Positions 1 to 10,146 are shown, counted from the first letter of the stretch. The stretch is 64,000 nucleotides of DNA from Bradyrhizobium septentrionale (GCF_011516645.4 NZ_CP088285.1:6094501-6158500); one strand, 5' to 3'. The notes: generated from the sequence alone by a model not told the origin. Translations and numbers: made by a program.

Positions 1-119
1 CCCGCGCCGACCGCACCAAAAACGGCATCCCCTTGCCTGACGACACCTGGGCGGCGATAGTGAACACCGCGCGCGAAGTCGGCGTCAGCGAAGTCTCGAT
101 CCAGCGGGCGACCAGCTGA
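1..119 (+). CDS. C-terminal end of an Ldh-family (malate/L-lactate dehydrogenase-like) oxidoreductase, partial
   Basis: The window opens inside a plus-strand reading frame (codons in phase with base 3) that ends at TGA 117-119. The visible 38 residues contain GIPLPDDTW and REVGV, the usual ending of the Ldh2/YlbC/YiaK family of NAD(P)-dependent 2-hydroxyacid dehydrogenases, where a GI-x-L stretch precedes the last helix. The gene lies 48 bp ahead of an HpcH/HpaI aldolase and a UxaA dehydratase, which suggests a sugar-acid or hydroxyacid breakdown operon. The assignment rests on a short tail only, and the substrate cannot be read from it. Confidence 0.6.
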   Translation, partial: RADRTKNGIPLPDDTWAAIVNTAREVGVSEVSIQRATS

Positions 120-167
120 GGTCCGCCCTCCAAGAAACCTGAAGAAACACAAAAGGAAACGTGATCA

Positions 168-944
168 ATGGCAAACAAGGTCAAGCAGGTCTGGGCATCG
201 GGTAAGGCGGTGGTGAACGCGTGGCTCGCGATCCCCTCCGGGTTTTCCGCCGAAGTGATCGCGCAGTGCGGCTTCGACAGCGTCACCGTCGACATGCAGC
301 ATGGCGTGCAGGATTACCAGTCAATGGTGCAGTGCTTCCAGTCGATGCATGCCCATCCGGTGACGCCGATGGTCCGCGTGCCCTGGAATGAGCCGGGCAT
401 CATCGGCAAGGTGCTGGACGGCGGCGCCTATGGCGTGATCTGTCCGATGGTCAACACGCCGCAGGAAGCCAAGAACCTTGTCTCCTACGCAAAATATCCG
501 CCGAAGGGCGTGCGTTCCAACGGGCCGATCCGCGCCGGCATGTATGGCTCGGCCGGCACCTATCAGCAGACGGCGAATGACGAGATCGTGCTGCTGCCGA
601 TGATGGAGACCAAGACCGCGGTCGAGAACATGGAAGCGATCCTCGATGTCGAAGGCATCGACGGCGTCTACATCGGTCCGTCCGATCTCGGCTTCTCCTA
701 TGGTCTGGTGCCGAAGCTCGACCGCGACGAGCCCGAGATCCTCAAGATCTACGAGAAGATCATCAAGGAGTGCGGCAAGCGCGGCCTCAACCCCGGCATC
801 CACTGCTCGGGCGCTGACGGCGCGGTGCGCGCGATCAACATGGGCTTCAAGCTCGTGACGCTGTCGAACGAAGTCGGGTTGATGCAGACTTACGCCAAGA
901 TGCAGGTCAACGCGACCCGCGAGAAGTCCGGCGGCAAGGCCTGA
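168..944 (+). CDS. HpcH/HpaI family aldolase (2-keto-3-deoxy sugar-acid aldolase type)
   Basis: This 258-residue protein has the length and fold pattern of class II metal-dependent pyruvate aldolases such as HpaI and GarL, which cleave 2-keto-3-deoxy acids to pyruvate plus an aldehyde. Visible signatures are the DMQHG stretch near residue 42, the V-R-V-PW segment that follows, GAYGVICPMV with the catalytic-loop neighbourhood, PPKGVRS, and the metal-ligand region MMETK ... GVYIGPSDL. The start ATG has AGGAAA upstream. It sits between the Ldh-family gene and a UxaA-family dehydratase, consistent with a dehydratase/aldolase/dehydrogenase pathway for a sugar acid. The exact substrate is not determinable from sequence. 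Confidence 0.85.
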   Translation: MANKVKQVWASGKAVVNAWLAIPSGFSAEVIAQCGFDSVTVDMQHGVQDYQSMVQCFQSMHAHPVTPMVRVPWNEPGIIGKVLDGGAYGVICPMVNTPQEAKNLVSYAKYPPKGVRSNGPIRAGMYGSAGTYQQTANDEIVLLPMMETKTAVENMEAILDVEGIDGVYIGPSDLGFSYGLVPKLDRDEPEILKIYEKIIKECGKRGLNPGIHCSGADGAVRAINMGFKLVTLSNEVGLMQTYAKMQVNATREKSGGKA

Positions 945-951
945 TTGTCAC

Positions 952-1104
952 TTCTCCCTCGGCCCCGCTCTTGCGGGAAGAGGGTTGGGATGAGGGGCCT
1001 CCATCCGGCGAGCACCATCGTTGGAATTGACATTGTGCCTTGCCCCTCACCCGGATCGCTGACGCGATCCGACCTCTCCCCGTAAAGGACGGGGAGAGGT
1101 GAAG
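952..1104. repeat. Palindromic intergenic repeat region (Bradyrhizobium-type)
   Basis: The gap between the aldolase and the dehydratase is filled with hairpins. A perfect 8-bp stem (CGGATCGC/GCGATCCG) lies at 1052-1071. An 11-bp stem with CCTCTCCCCGT and its complement lies at 1073-1099, and a weaker CCCGC/GCGGG hairpin lies near 975. Such CTCTCCCC...GGGGAGAG elements are dispersed repeats in Bradyrhizobium genomes. Here the element lies inside an apparent operon and could act as an mRNA processing or attenuating structure. Confidence 0.6.
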
Positions 1105-1124
1105 AACTCCGAAGGAGAACTGCC

Positions 1125-2648
1125 ATGGCCTCGGCACAAGTGATCCGTCTGCACGCCGACGACAGCGTCCTGATCGCACGCGCGAGCCTGCCGCCGGGGC
1201 TTGAGGTGGCTGACGGCGTCACCACGGTCGACCGCATTCCGGCCGGCCACAAGGTCGCGATCAAGCCGATCGCGACAGGTGAGCCGATCAGGCGCTACGG
1301 CCAGATCATCGGCTTTGCAACCCAGCCGATCGCGCCCGGCCAGCACGTGCATACACAGAATTGCGGCATGGGCGATTTCGCCAAGGACTATGCCTATGGC
1401 GTCGACGTCAAGCCGGTGCCGAACTTCGATCTGCCGGCGACGTTCGAGGGCATCCGCCGCGCCGACGGCCGCGTCGCCACCCGCAACTATATCGGCATCC
1501 TCACCTCGGTGAATTGCAGTGCGCATGTTGCCGGCATTGTCGCCGACATGTTCAAGAAAAATCCGTTCACCGGCGATAACCCGCTCGCCGACTATCCGAA
1601 TGTCGATGGCGTCGTCGCGCTGACCCACAAGACCGGCTGCGGCATGACCCAGGACGAGCCCTTGGCGCTGCTCCGCCGCACGCTCGGCGGCTATGCCCGG
1701 CATGTCAATTTCTCCAACGTCATCGTGCTCGGTCTCGGCTGCGAGGTGAACCAGATCGGCGGGTTGATGGCCGAGCAGAAGCTCGCCGGCCGGCTGCGCG
1801 CGATGGACATCCAGGAGGTCGGCGGCACCCGGAAGACCGTGGAAGCCGGCGTTGCCTTCGTGAAGGAGGCGCTCACCGATGCCAACAAGGTCAAGCGCGA
1901 GGCCGTGCCGGCGAGCGAGCTCACCGTGGCGCTGCAATGCGGCGGCTCGGATGGTTACTCCGGTGTGTCGGCCAATCCGGCGCTCGGCGCGGCGAGCGAC
2001 CTGCTCGTGCGTCACGGCGGCACCGTGATCCTCTCGGAAACACCCGAGACCTATGGCGCCGAGCATCTGCTGACCCGCCGCGCCGTCAGCCGCGAGGTTG
2101 GCGAGAAGCTGGTCGGCTTGATGCGCTGGTGGGAGGAATACACCCAGCGCGAGGGCGCCGAGATGAATGCCAATCCGAGCCCCGGCAACAAGGCCGGCGG
2201 CCTCACCACCATTCTGGAGAAGTCGCTCGGTGCGATGGCGAAGGCCGGCAGCACCAACCTCGTCGACGTCCTGCACTATGCCGAGCCCGTCACCAAGAAG
2301 GGTTTTGTGTTCATGGACACGCCCGGTTACGACCCGGTCGCCGCGACCGGGCAGGTCGCCGGCGGCGCCAATCTCGTCTGCTTCACCACCGGCCGCGGCA
2401 GCGTGTTCGGCTGCAAGCCCGCGCCGTCGATCAAGCTTGCGACCAACACGCCGATGTACAAGCGGATGCAAGACGACATGGACGTCAATTGCGGCACCAT
2501 CCTCGACGGCGAGGAGAGCGTGCAGGAATGCGGCCAGCGCATCTTCGACCTCATCCTCAAGACCGCTTCGGGCCAGCCGACCAAGAGCGAGAGTTTTGAT
2601 TTCGGCGGCGCCGAGTTCGCGCCCTGGGTACTCGGCGCGACGATGTAG
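1125..2648 (+). CDS. UxaA family hydrolase (altronate/galactarate-type dehydratase)
   Basis: A 507-residue protein with the two-part layout of altronate and galactarate dehydratases. An N-terminal SAF-like domain (about residues 1-95) precedes a large catalytic domain. Recognisable stretches are ATRNYIGILTSVNCS, VVALTHKTGCGM, VLGLGCEVNQI, LQCGGSDGYSG, FMDTPGYDP and FTTGRGSVFGCKPAPSIK, the last being the conserved core of the family, whose Cys residues would bind iron. It dehydrates a sugar acid to a 2-keto-3-deoxy acid, the substrate type of the upstream aldolase. The ATG follows GAAGGAGAA. Which sugar acid is used is not known. Confidence 0.9.
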   Translation: MASAQVIRLHADDSVLIARASLPPGLEVADGVTTVDRIPAGHKVAIKPIATGEPIRRYGQIIGFATQPIAPGQHVHTQNCGMGDFAKDYAYGVDVKPVPNFDLPATFEGIRRADGRVATRNYIGILTSVNCSAHVAGIVADMFKKNPFTGDNPLADYPNVDGVVALTHKTGCGMTQDEPLALLRRTLGGYARHVNFSNVIVLGLGCEVNQIGGLMAEQKLAGRLRAMDIQEVGGTRKTVEAGVAFVKEALTDANKVKREAVPASELTVALQCGGSDGYSGVSANPALGAASDLLVRHGGTVILSETPETYGAEHLLTRRAVSREVGEKLVGLMRWWEEYTQREGAEMNANPSPGNKAGGLTTILEKSLGAMAKAGSTNLVDVLHYAEPVTKKGFVFMDTPGYDPVAATGQVAGGANLVCFTTGRGSVFGCKPAPSIKLATNTPMYKRMQDDMDVNCGTILDGEESVQECGQRIFDLILKTASGQPTKSESFDFGGAEFAPWVLGATM

Positions 2649-2661
2649 GAGCGGAGGAAGC

Positions 2662-3165
2662 ATGCGCGGGCGTCGGTTCGGAACGATTGGATGCCTCGCA
2701 TTTCTGGCCGCCTTCAGTCTTGGCGTCGGTTCGGCTGACGCAGCAAACATTGTCGCGCTTGGCGCGAGCAATACCTACGGCAAGGGCGTGGCGCGCAACC
2801 AGGCCTATCCCGCGCAGCTCGAAGCGATCTTGCGGGCAAAGGGATTGAACGTCCATGTCGTGAACGCCGGCATCAATGGCGACACCACGGAAGGGATGCT
2901 GCAACGCCTGGACCGGGCTGTCCCGAACGGAACCCGTGCAGTTATCTTGCAGCCGGGCGGCAATGATCGGCGCAAGGGCAGCCCTGACCGGACAGCCGAT
3001 ATTCAAAGTCGCCTCAGTGCCCGTGGCATCGCGGTGATCATGCTGCCTAACGGGATGTTGGGCGGACTCCCCCATCAGCCCGACGGCCAGCATTTGACCC
3101 CCGAGGGCTATCATATGCTCGCCCAGTCGCTCGCTTCGCAGGTGTCTGGGGCGATCGGCCGCTAG
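2662..3165 (+). CDS. Secreted SGNH/GDSL hydrolase (arylesterase or lysophospholipase type), short
   Basis: The ATG at 2662 is chosen because GGAGG lies just upstream and an N-terminal signal peptide follows (basic start, hydrophobic residues 10-23, cleavage near AANI). The 167-residue product has block I GASNTYG with the nucleophile Ser36, the block III motif GGND at 99-102, and the block V pair Asp141/His144 in DGQHL. Together these form the SGNH serine-esterase active site. It is shorter than typical TesA-like proteins. It begins 13 bp after the dehydratase gene and may be co-transcribed, although a periplasmic esterase has no obvious place in sugar-acid breakdown. The substrate is unknown. 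Confidence 0.8.
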   Translation: MRGRRFGTIGCLAFLAAFSLGVGSADAANIVALGASNTYGKGVARNQAYPAQLEAILRAKGLNVHVVNAGINGDTTEGMLQRLDRAVPNGTRAVILQPGGNDRRKGSPDRTADIQSRLSARGIAVIMLPNGMLGGLPHQPDGQHLTPEGYHMLAQSLASQVSGAIGR

Positions 3166-3307
3166 CCGGTGAGGGTCGGCAGCCGCGCCAATCGCTGACA
3201 TCGGGACCACGCGCGGATATTTCCTGGGCAATCGCTGCCCGTTGTTAGTGCTTGATGTCGACCGGCAGCAGTGTTCTGCTCAAAAAAGCTGCTGGAGTCC
3301 TCGGTCC

Positions 3308-6300
3308 GTGTCGATCTTCGTCGCACTGCATCACGTCACGCACTACAAATACGACCGGCCGATCGATCTCGGGCCCCAGACCATTCGGCTCCGGCCCGCG
3401 CCGCATACCCGCACGCCGATCCTGAGCTACTCGCTCAAGGTCACGCCCGCCAATCACTTCGTGAACTGGCAGCAAGACCCGCAGGGCAACTGGTTGGCGC
3501 GCTACGTCTTCCCGGACAAGACGACCGAGCTCAAGGTCGAGGTCGACTTCACCGCCCAGATGACCGTGGTCAATCCGTTCGACTTCTTTGTCGAGCCCTA
3601 CGCCAACGCCTTTCCGTTCGAATATCCCGGCGATCTCAAGATCGAGCTCGCGCCCTATCTGGAAACGGACGAGCCCGGGCCGTTGCTCGCCGCTTACCTG
3701 AAGGACATTCCGCGCAACGCCGACAGCACGGTCAATTTCCTGGTTGAGCTGAACGCGCAGTTGCAGAAGAAAATCAGCTACGTGATCCGGATGGAGGCCG
3801 GCATCCAGACGCCGGAGGAGACGCTTGCCGCTGGCTCCGGCTCCTGCCGCGATTCGGCATGGCTCTTCATCCAGGCGCTGCGCCATCTCGGGCTCGCCGC
3901 GCGTTTCGTCTCCGGCTATCTCATCCAGATCCGGCCGGACATCGATCCGATCGAGGGGCCACGCGAGGTCGAGAGCGATTTCACCGATCTCCATGCCTGG
4001 GCCGAGGTCTATCTGCCGGGCGCGGGCTGGATCGGCTTCGACGTCACCTCCGGCATGCTGACCGGCGAGGGACATATTCCGGTCTGTGCCACGCCGCATT
4101 ACCGCTCGGCCGCGCCGGTGACAGGCACCGCGGGTATTGCCAATACCGAGTTCGGCTTCGAGATGACCGTCAAGCGGATCCGCGAGGCGCCACGGATCAC
4201 AAGGCCGTTTTCGGATGAGTCCTGGGCGCGGCTCGACCGGGTCGGCGAGCAGGTCGATGCCGACCTGACGAAGGACGATGTGCGGCTGACGATGGGCGGC
4301 GAGCCGACTTTTGTTTCGGTCGACGATCCGGAAGCGCCGGAGTGGAATGTCGCCGCGGTCGGTCCGACCAAGCGTACGCTTGCCGACGAGTTGATCCGCA
4401 AGCTGCGCACCCGGTTCGCGCCGGGCGGCCTGCTGCATTACGGCCAGGGCAAATGGTATCCCGGCGAGAGCCTGCCGCGTTGGGCGTTCGGCCTCTACTG
4501 GCGCAAGGACGGCAAGCCGATCTGGAACAATGCCGACCTGATCGCTTCAGTCGAAAATCCGCGCAAGGCTGAGATCGCAGATGCGGAGCGCTTCGCAATC
4601 TGCATCGCCGCGCGGCTTGGCCTGAAGGCGGACTACGTCATGCCGGCCTTTGAGGACACTGCGTTCTGGCTCGAGCGCGAGGCAGGCCTGCCGGACAATG
4701 TCAGCCCGGCCAACTCCAAATTGGCCGATCCGGAAGAGCGCGCACGGATCGCGCGGGTGTTTGACGAGGGGCTGACTTCACCGAAGGGCTTTGCGCTGCC
4801 GATCCAGCGCTGGTCTCCGCTCGGCGATCGCGTACCGGCGCGCTGGCGCAGCGAGCGCTGGAAGATCCGGCGCAGCCACCTGTTCCTGTTTCCGGGCGAT
4901 TCCCCGCTCGGCTTGCGGCTTCCGATCGGCTCGCTCGAACACGTCCCGCCCGACGATTTTCCCTATGTCGTCGAGCAGGACCCGATGGCACCACGCGATA
5001 CACTGGGGGAGATCGATCCGGAGCTGAAGCAGGCGCTCAAGGACATTGAAGAGCCGCTGCCGGTGCGCACCGCGATGTCGATCGAAGTGCGCGACGGCGT
5101 GCTGTGCGCCTTCATGCCGCCGGTCGAGAAGGTCGACGATTATCTCGAGCTGATCTCGGCGATCGAAGCCGCCGCCGAGGAACTGCAACTGCAAGTCCAC
5201 GTCGAAGGCTACGCGCCGCCATTCGATCCGCGCGTCGAGGTGATCAAGGTGACGCCGGACCCCGGCGTGATCGAGATCAACGTGCAGCCGGCGCAAAGCT
5301 GGCGCGATGCCGTCGATATCACCCTCGGCCTTTACGAAGACTCCGCGAAGACGCGGCTCGGGGCCAACCGTTTCCTGATCGACGGCCGCCACACCGGCAC
5401 CGGCGGCGGCAACCACATCGTGGTCGGCGGCAGCAAGCCTGAGGACTCGCCGTTCCTGCGCCGGCCGGATCTGCTGAAGAGCCTCGTGCTGTACTGGCAG
5501 CGGCATCCGTCGCTGTCCTATTTGTTCTCCGGCATGTTCATCGGCCCGACCAGCCAGGCGCCGCGCATCGACGAGGCGCGGCATGATGGGCTCTATGAGC
5601 TCGAGATCGCGCTGTCGCACGTGCCGCCCGCGGGCATGGACGCGCCGCTGTGGCTGGTCGACCGGCTGTTCCGGCACATCCTCGTCGATATCACCGGCAA
5701 TACCCATCGCGCGGAAATCTGCATCGACAAGCTCTACTCGCCCGACGGTCCGACCGGCCGGCTCGGCCTGGTCGAATTCCGCGCGCTCGAAATGCCGCCC
5801 GATCCGCGGATGTCGCTGGCCCAGCAGCTATTGATCCGCGCGCTGATCGCCAAGCTGTGGCGCGAGCCGCAGCAGGGCAAATTCGTGCGCTGGGGCACCG
5901 CGCTGCATGACCGCTTCATGCTGCCGCATTTTCTCTGGGAGGATTTCCTCGGCGTGCTCGCCGAGCTCAAGCAGTCCGGCTACGACGTCGAACCGGAATG
6001 GTATCAGGCCCAGCTCGAATTCCGTTTCCCCGTCTTCGGTCGCGTCCATCACGGCGGCGTCGGCCTGGAGTTGCGGCAGGCGCTCGAGCCCTGGCACGTG
6101 CTCGGCGAGGAGGGCACTGCGGGCGGCACCGTGCGCTACGTCGATTCCTCCGTCGAGCGTCTGCAGGTGAAGGCGACCGGATTCGTCGAGGGTCGCCACG
6201 TCATCACCTGCAACGGCAGGCGGATGCCGATGACCGAGACCGGCCGCGCCGGCGAGGCGGTCGCCGGCGTCCGCTTCAAGGCCTGGCAGCCGGCCTCCGG

Positions 6301-6574
6301 GTTGCATCCGACCATTCCGGTGCACGCGCCGCTGACGTTTGATCTGATCGATACCTGGAACGGCCGCTCGCTCGGCGGCTGCGTCTATCACGTCGCCCAT
6401 CCTGGCGGCCGCAACTACGAGACCAAGCCGGTCAATTCCTACGAGGCCGAGGCGCGGCGGCTGGCGCGCTTCCAGGATCATGGCCACACCCCCGGCAGGA
6501 TCGAGACACCGCCGGAGGAACGCACAATTGAGTTTCCCTTGACCCTCGACTTGCGGTCGCTGCTCCTGCACTAA
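3308..6574 (+). CDS. Transglutaminase-like protein fused to DUF2126
   Basis: GTG at 3308 is preferred because the product then begins directly with the conserved [14 protein letters not shown] of the bacterial transglutaminase N-terminal domain and GGAG lies upstream. The 1088-residue protein has a transglutaminase-like domain (about 1-290) with catalytic Cys180 in GSCRDSAW, His229 in LHAWAEVY and Asp245 in FDVTSG. DUF2126 follows (about 300-1088) with [25 protein letters not shown] and [16 protein letters not shown]. Comparative genomics has proposed this family as part of a predicted amidoligase/peptidase system with ATP-grasp and alpha-E proteins, which are exactly the next genes. The biochemical product is unknown, and the protein is probably cytoplasmic since no signal peptide is seen. 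Confidence 0.9.
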   Translation: MSIFVALHHVTHYKYDRPIDLGPQTIRLRPAPHTRTPILSYSLKVTPANHFVNWQQDPQGNWLARYVFPDKTTELKVEVDFTAQMTVVNPFDFFVEPYANAFPFEYPGDLKIELAPYLETDEPGPLLAAYLKDIPRNADSTVNFLVELNAQLQKKISYVIRMEAGIQTPEETLAAGSGSCRDSAWLFIQALRHLGLAARFVSGYLIQIRPDIDPIEGPREVESDFTDLHAWAEVYLPGAGWIGFDVTSGMLTGEGHIPVCATPHYRSAAPVTGTAGIANTEFGFEMTVKRIREAPRITRPFSDESWARLDRVGEQVDADLTKDDVRLTMGGEPTFVSVDDPEAPEWNVAAVGPTKRTLADELIRKLRTRFAPGGLLHYGQGKWYPGESLPRWAFGLYWRKDGKPIWNNADLIASVENPRKAEIADAERFAICIAARLGLKADYVMPAFEDTAFWLEREAGLPDNVSPANSKLADPEERARIARVFDEGLTSPKGFALPIQRWSPLGDRVPARWRSERWKIRRSHLFLFPGDSPLGLRLPIGSLEHVPPDDFPYVVEQDPMAPRDTLGEIDPELKQALKDIEEPLPVRTAMSIEVRDGVLCAFMPPVEKVDDYLELISAIEAAAEELQLQVHVEGYAPPFDPRVEVIKVTPDPGVIEINVQPAQSWRDAVDITLGLYEDSAKTRLGANRFLIDGRHTGTGGGNHIVVGGSKPEDSPFLRRPDLLKSLVLYWQRHPSLSYLFSGMFIGPTSQAPRIDEARHDGLYELEIALSHVPPAGMDAPLWLVDRLFRHILVDITGNTHRAEICIDKLYSPDGPTGRLGLVEFRALEMPPDPRMSLAQQLLIRALIAKLWREPQQGKFVRWGTALHDRFMLPHFLWEDFLGVLAELKQSGYDVEPEWYQAQLEFRFPVFGRVHHGGVGLELRQALEPWHVLGEEGTAGGTVRYVDSSVERLQVKATGFVEGRHVITCNGRRMPMTETGRAGEAVAGVRFKAWQPASGLHPTIPVHAPLTFDLIDTWNGRSLGGCVYHVAHPGGRNYETKPVNSYEAEARRLARFQDHGHTPGRIETPPEERTIEFPLTLDLRSLLLH

Positions 6575-6594
6575 TTGTGTCAAGGGGAAGTGGA

Positions 6595-9126
6595 ATGACC
6601 GCATCGGGTGGGCAAGGCAGCAGTCAGGAGAGCAGGGCCCGTCCCGGTCAGCGCCGGATGGCGCAGTGGACCCGCGACTATGTCCGGCTGCCCGGCATTC
6701 CCGACGAATATATTGCTCAGGACGGCGCACCGCGGCCGGTCTGGGCCCGCTTCTTCGACGCCTTTGCCGCGCTGTCGCCGGCCGACATCGAGCGCCGCTT
6801 TGCCTCCGCCGATCGTCATCTGCGCGAGGCCGGTGTCACCTATCGCGCGCCCGGCGACACTTCCGACCGGATCTGGCCACTCAGCCATCTGCCGCTGATC
6901 ATCGACGCGGCCGACTGGCGGCAGCTCGCCGCCGGCGTCGCACAGCGCGCACAGCTTCTGGAAATGGTGCTGCGGGATCTCTACGGCGACGGCCGCCTCG
7001 TCGCCGATGGCGCGATTCCTGCGGCGGCGATCGCCGGCAGCAGCGAGTATCTGCGCGCGGTCAGCGGCATCAAGCCGCCCGGTGGCCGCTACCTGCATCT
7101 CTATGCCGCCGACATCGGCCGCGGGCCTGACGGCCGCTGGTGGGTGCTCGGCGATCGTACCCAGGCGCCGTCGGGCGCCGGCTATGCGCTGGAAAATCGC
7201 CTGGTGCTGTCGCGCGCCTTTTCCAATCTCTACAAGTCGATGAATGTCGAGCGCGTCGCGCCGTTCTTCGAGGCCTTTCGCGATTCGCTTCGCGCCAGCG
7301 CCGATCGTGACGAGCCGCGGATCGGCCTGCTGACGCCGGGAGCGTTCAGCGAGACCTATTTCGAGCATGCCACGCTCGCGCGCTATCTCGGCTTCCTGCT
7401 GGTCGAGGGCGACGATCTCGCGGTCTCTGGCGACCGCATCCACATCCGCACCGTCGCCGGGCTGAAGCGGCTCGACGTGCTGCTCCGCCGCGTCGATTCC
7501 AACATGCTCGATCCGCTCGAGCTCGACGCATCCTCTTATCTCGGCGTGCCCGGCCTCGTCGAGGTCCTGCGCAAGGGCGGCGTCGTGGTCGCCAACATGC
7601 CGGGCTCCGGCGTGCTGGAAGCGCGGGCGCTGCTCGGCTTCCTGCCCAATCTCTGCCGGCGCCTGCTCTCCGAAGACCTGATGATGCCGCACATCGCGAC
7701 CTGGTGGTGCGGCCAGAAGTCCGCCCGCGAAGAGGTGCTGTCGCGGCTCGACGAGTTCGCGATCGAGGGCGCCTATGGCCGCGGCGTTCCGGATTTTCCG
7801 GGCCACGGGCCGGTGCTTCCAGGCGAATTGTCGGCGGCGGACCGCGATCGCCTGAGGGACGCGATCAGCCATCGCGGCATCGACTATGCCGGCCAGGAAC
7901 TGGTGCGGCTGTCGACCACGCCGGTGTGGGAAAACGGCCGCATCGCGCCGCGCCCGTTCGTGCTGCGGGTGTTCGCGGCAGCGACGCCGAACGGCTGGAC
8001 CGTGCTGCCCGGCGGCTTCTGCCGGATCGCCGACCGAGCGGATGCGCGCGCGGTGTCGATGGGCGATGGCGCGGTGTCCGCCGATGTCTGGGTGGTCTCC
8101 GACAAGGCGGTTGCGACTTCGACCTTGCTGCCGGCGGTCGACACCGTGCGTATCCGCCGCATCGCCGGCGTGCTGCCGAGCCGCGCCGCCGACAATCTGT
8201 TCTGGCTCGGCCGCTACCTGGAGCGTGCCGAGGCCACCATCCGGCTGATCCGCGCGCTGTGCACGCCGCTGCGCGATCCGGCGCGGGCGAATTCGACCGG
8301 CGCTACGCCGACAATGCATTCGACCGAACGCATCCAGCGCATGCTGGTCGCCTGGGGCGCGGCCTCGCAGACCGCGCGCGCCAATCCCGCGAAGGTCGCG
8401 CTCGAGGCGTTGCAGAACGAGGAGAAGTTCGGCTCGGCGCTGTCGCTGGTGCGATCGGCGCAACGCACCGCGACCTCGCTCCGCGAGCGGCTGTCGCCGG
8501 ATGCCTGGCAGGTCATCACCGAGATGGCCGAGCGGCTCGCGATCGAGGTGCATGACGACGACGGCGTCGTCAGCGCCGCCGAGCTGACCTTGCAGGAACT
8601 CGCAAGCTTCGCCGGCCTCGCGCAGGAGAACATGAACCGCGCCGCCGGCTGGCGCTTCCTCGAGATGGGCCGGCGCGCCGAGCGCGCCATCAACACCACG
8701 CGCTTTGCCCGCCAGTTCGCCTATGACGAAGCCGGCGACGAGGATCTCGACGTCCTGCTCACGCTGGTCGACTGCCAGATCACCTATCGCTCGCGCTATC
8801 TGGTGCAGCCGCTGCTCACGCCGGTGCGCGATCTCGCGGTGCTCGACCCCTACAATCCGCGCTCGGTCGCATTCCAGGTCGCCGCGCTGAACGAGCATAT
8901 CGCGGCGCTGCCGAGCCTCAAGGAGCACGGCCTGATCGAGCGGCCGCAGCGGCTTGCGGTCGCGGTCGAGGCGATGTTGACGACGGCCGAAGCGGCCAGC
9001 CTCGACGTCAAGACGCTGTTCGCGCTGGAGCAGGACCTGCTCAACATCGCCGATGCGGTCGGGCTGCATTATTTCCCGCATGGACCGAACGCCAGCCGGC
9101 CGGAGAAGCTCACGGGGCTGGCGTGA
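6595..9126 (+). CDS. Circularly permuted ATP-grasp domain fused to alpha-E domain
   Basis: ATG 6595 is chosen over the in-frame GTG at 6577 because AAGGGGA lies at the right distance. The 843-residue protein has a circularly permuted type-2 ATP-grasp region (about 60-500) with the signatures LRDLYGDG, GGRYLHLYAADIGRGPDGRWW and DRTQAPSGAGYALENR. The helical alpha-E domain follows (about 510-835) and starts at PSRAADNLFWLGRYLERAE. The two domains are separate proteins in many bacteria and are fused here. They are predicted to ligate amino acids or peptides, but no product has been shown to my knowledge. It lies 20 bp after the DUF2126 gene and overlaps the next gene by 4 bp. Confidence 0.9.
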   Translation: MTASGGQGSSQESRARPGQRRMAQWTRDYVRLPGIPDEYIAQDGAPRPVWARFFDAFAALSPADIERRFASADRHLREAGVTYRAPGDTSDRIWPLSHLPLIIDAADWRQLAAGVAQRAQLLEMVLRDLYGDGRLVADGAIPAAAIAGSSEYLRAVSGIKPPGGRYLHLYAADIGRGPDGRWWVLGDRTQAPSGAGYALENRLVLSRAFSNLYKSMNVERVAPFFEAFRDSLRASADRDEPRIGLLTPGAFSETYFEHATLARYLGFLLVEGDDLAVSGDRIHIRTVAGLKRLDVLLRRVDSNMLDPLELDASSYLGVPGLVEVLRKGGVVVANMPGSGVLEARALLGFLPNLCRRLLSEDLMMPHIATWWCGQKSAREEVLSRLDEFAIEGAYGRGVPDFPGHGPVLPGELSAADRDRLRDAISHRGIDYAGQELVRLSTTPVWENGRIAPRPFVLRVFAAATPNGWTVLPGGFCRIADRADARAVSMGDGAVSADVWVVSDKAVATSTLLPAVDTVRIRRIAGVLPSRAADNLFWLGRYLERAEATIRLIRALCTPLRDPARANSTGATPTMHSTERIQRMLVAWGAASQTARANPAKVALEALQNEEKFGSALSLVRSAQRTATSLRERLSPDAWQVITEMAERLAIEVHDDDGVVSAAELTLQELASFAGLAQENMNRAAGWRFLEMGRRAERAINTTRFARQFAYDEAGDEDLDVLLTLVDCQITYRSRYLVQPLLTPVRDLAVLDPYNPRSVAFQVAALNEHIAALPSLKEHGLIERPQRLAVAVEAMLTTAEAASLDVKTLFALEQDLLNIADAVGLHYFPHGPNASRPEKLTGLA

Positions 9127-10001
9127 TCTACGACATACGTCACGTCACGACCTACAGCTACGAGACCCAGGTCAGCTTCGCGCGCTGCTCGCTGCGGCTG
9201 GAGCCGATCAGCGGCGACGGGCAACAGCTGATCTCGCATTCGGTCGATATCCGCCCCAAGCCCGCGGAGCGCACCGCGCGGCGCGACTTCTTCGGCACGT
9301 TGACCGATAGCGTCCTGATCGAGGCCGCGCATCGCAGCCTTCGGATCGATTCCCGCTCGCGGGTCTCGGTGGCGCGGCAGCCGCCGACGCGTGACGCGGC
9401 GAGCCCGCCCTGGGAGAGCGTGCGCGATCACGCGTTCGAAGGGTTGAGCCTCGATGCGGCCTCGCCGGTCGGCTACGTCTTTGCCAGCGCGCTGGTGCCG
9501 GTGCTGCGGCCGGCGACGGCCTACGCCTCCGCGAGCTTCTTGCCCGGAGGCGGCATCCTCGCCGGGGCGTCGGACCTGATGCGCCGCATCCGCAGCGACT
9601 TCAAATACGATCCCAAGGCGACCGTGATCTCGACGCCGCTTCGCGACGTGTTCGAGAAACGCCACGGCGTCTGCCAGGATTTTGCCCATGTGATGATCGC
9701 AGGCCTGCGCGGTCTCGGCCTGCCCGCGGCCTATGTCTCAGGCTATCTGCGCACAATTCCGCCGCCGGGCCAGCCGCGGCTGCAGGGCGCGGACGCAACC
9801 CATGCCTGGGTGTCGGTCTGGTGCGGCAGCGAACTCGGCTGGGTCGGGTTCGATCCGACCAACGATCTCATGGTCGCCAACGACCACATCATTCTCGCCA
9901 TCGGCCGCGACTTCGCCGACGTCTCGCCGGTCGACGGCGTCATCGTCGGCGCGCGCAAGCAAAAGCTCAGCGTCGCGGTCGACGTGCTGCCGGTGGAGTG
10001 A
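9123..10001 (+). CDS. Transglutaminase-like protein (bacterial transglutaminase N-terminal domain)
   Basis: It starts at GTG 9123 inside the stop region of the preceding gene (GTGA overlap), a sign of translational coupling. The 292-residue protein begins with IYDIRHVTTYSYETQV, the N-terminal beta domain of this family. The catalytic triad is visible as Cys184 in HGVCQDFAHV, His227 in THAWVSVW and Asp244 in GFDPTND. Family members act as proteases or amidases on peptide amide bonds. With the upstream transglutaminase-DUF2126 protein, this operon holds two such enzymes and one ATP-grasp/alpha-E protein, the standard set of this uncharacterised system. Confidence 0.9.
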   Translation: MIYDIRHVTTYSYETQVSFARCSLRLEPISGDGQQLISHSVDIRPKPAERTARRDFFGTLTDSVLIEAAHRSLRIDSRSRVSVARQPPTRDAASPPWESVRDHAFEGLSLDAASPVGYVFASALVPVLRPATAYASASFLPGGGILAGASDLMRRIRSDFKYDPKATVISTPLRDVFEKRHGVCQDFAHVMIAGLRGLGLPAAYVSGYLRTIPPPGQPRLQGADATHAWVSVWCGSELGWVGFDPTNDLMVANDHIILAIGRDFADVSPVDGVIVGARKQKLSVAVDVLPVE

Positions 10002-10029
10002 GCGGGGGGCAGGCGCGCGTTCGACCGCG

Positions 10030-10135
10030 CTAGAGCCTTTTCCGTTCCGATGGAATCGGAACGGGGCTCTAGATTCTTGTTTTGACGCGTTTTCTTAACG
10101 CGAACCGGTATCCACTTCGCTCGAAAACGCTCTAG
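10030..10135 (+). repeat. MITE-like palindromic repeat, copy A (left of diguanylate cyclase gene)
   Basis: A 106-bp element bounded by CTAGAGC and its complement GCTCTAG as terminal inverted repeats. Inside is a palindrome (GTTCCGATGGAATCGGAAC) and a second hairpin around GACGCG...CGCG. A clearly related copy lies in the opposite orientation at 11766-11872, so the two flank the diguanylate cyclase gene as inverted repeats. The element could also act as a transcript-end hairpin for the convergent genes on either side. Confidence 0.75.
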
Positions 10136-10146
10136 CGTGATCTCTT

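Noticed and set aside
6580-9081. A minus-strand open frame of 833 codons opposite the ATP-grasp/alpha-E gene
   Set aside because: It is an antisense shadow caused by GC-rich codon use. The plus-strand product has clear domains and motifs, while the minus-strand text is Arg/Ala/Gly/His-rich with no family pattern.
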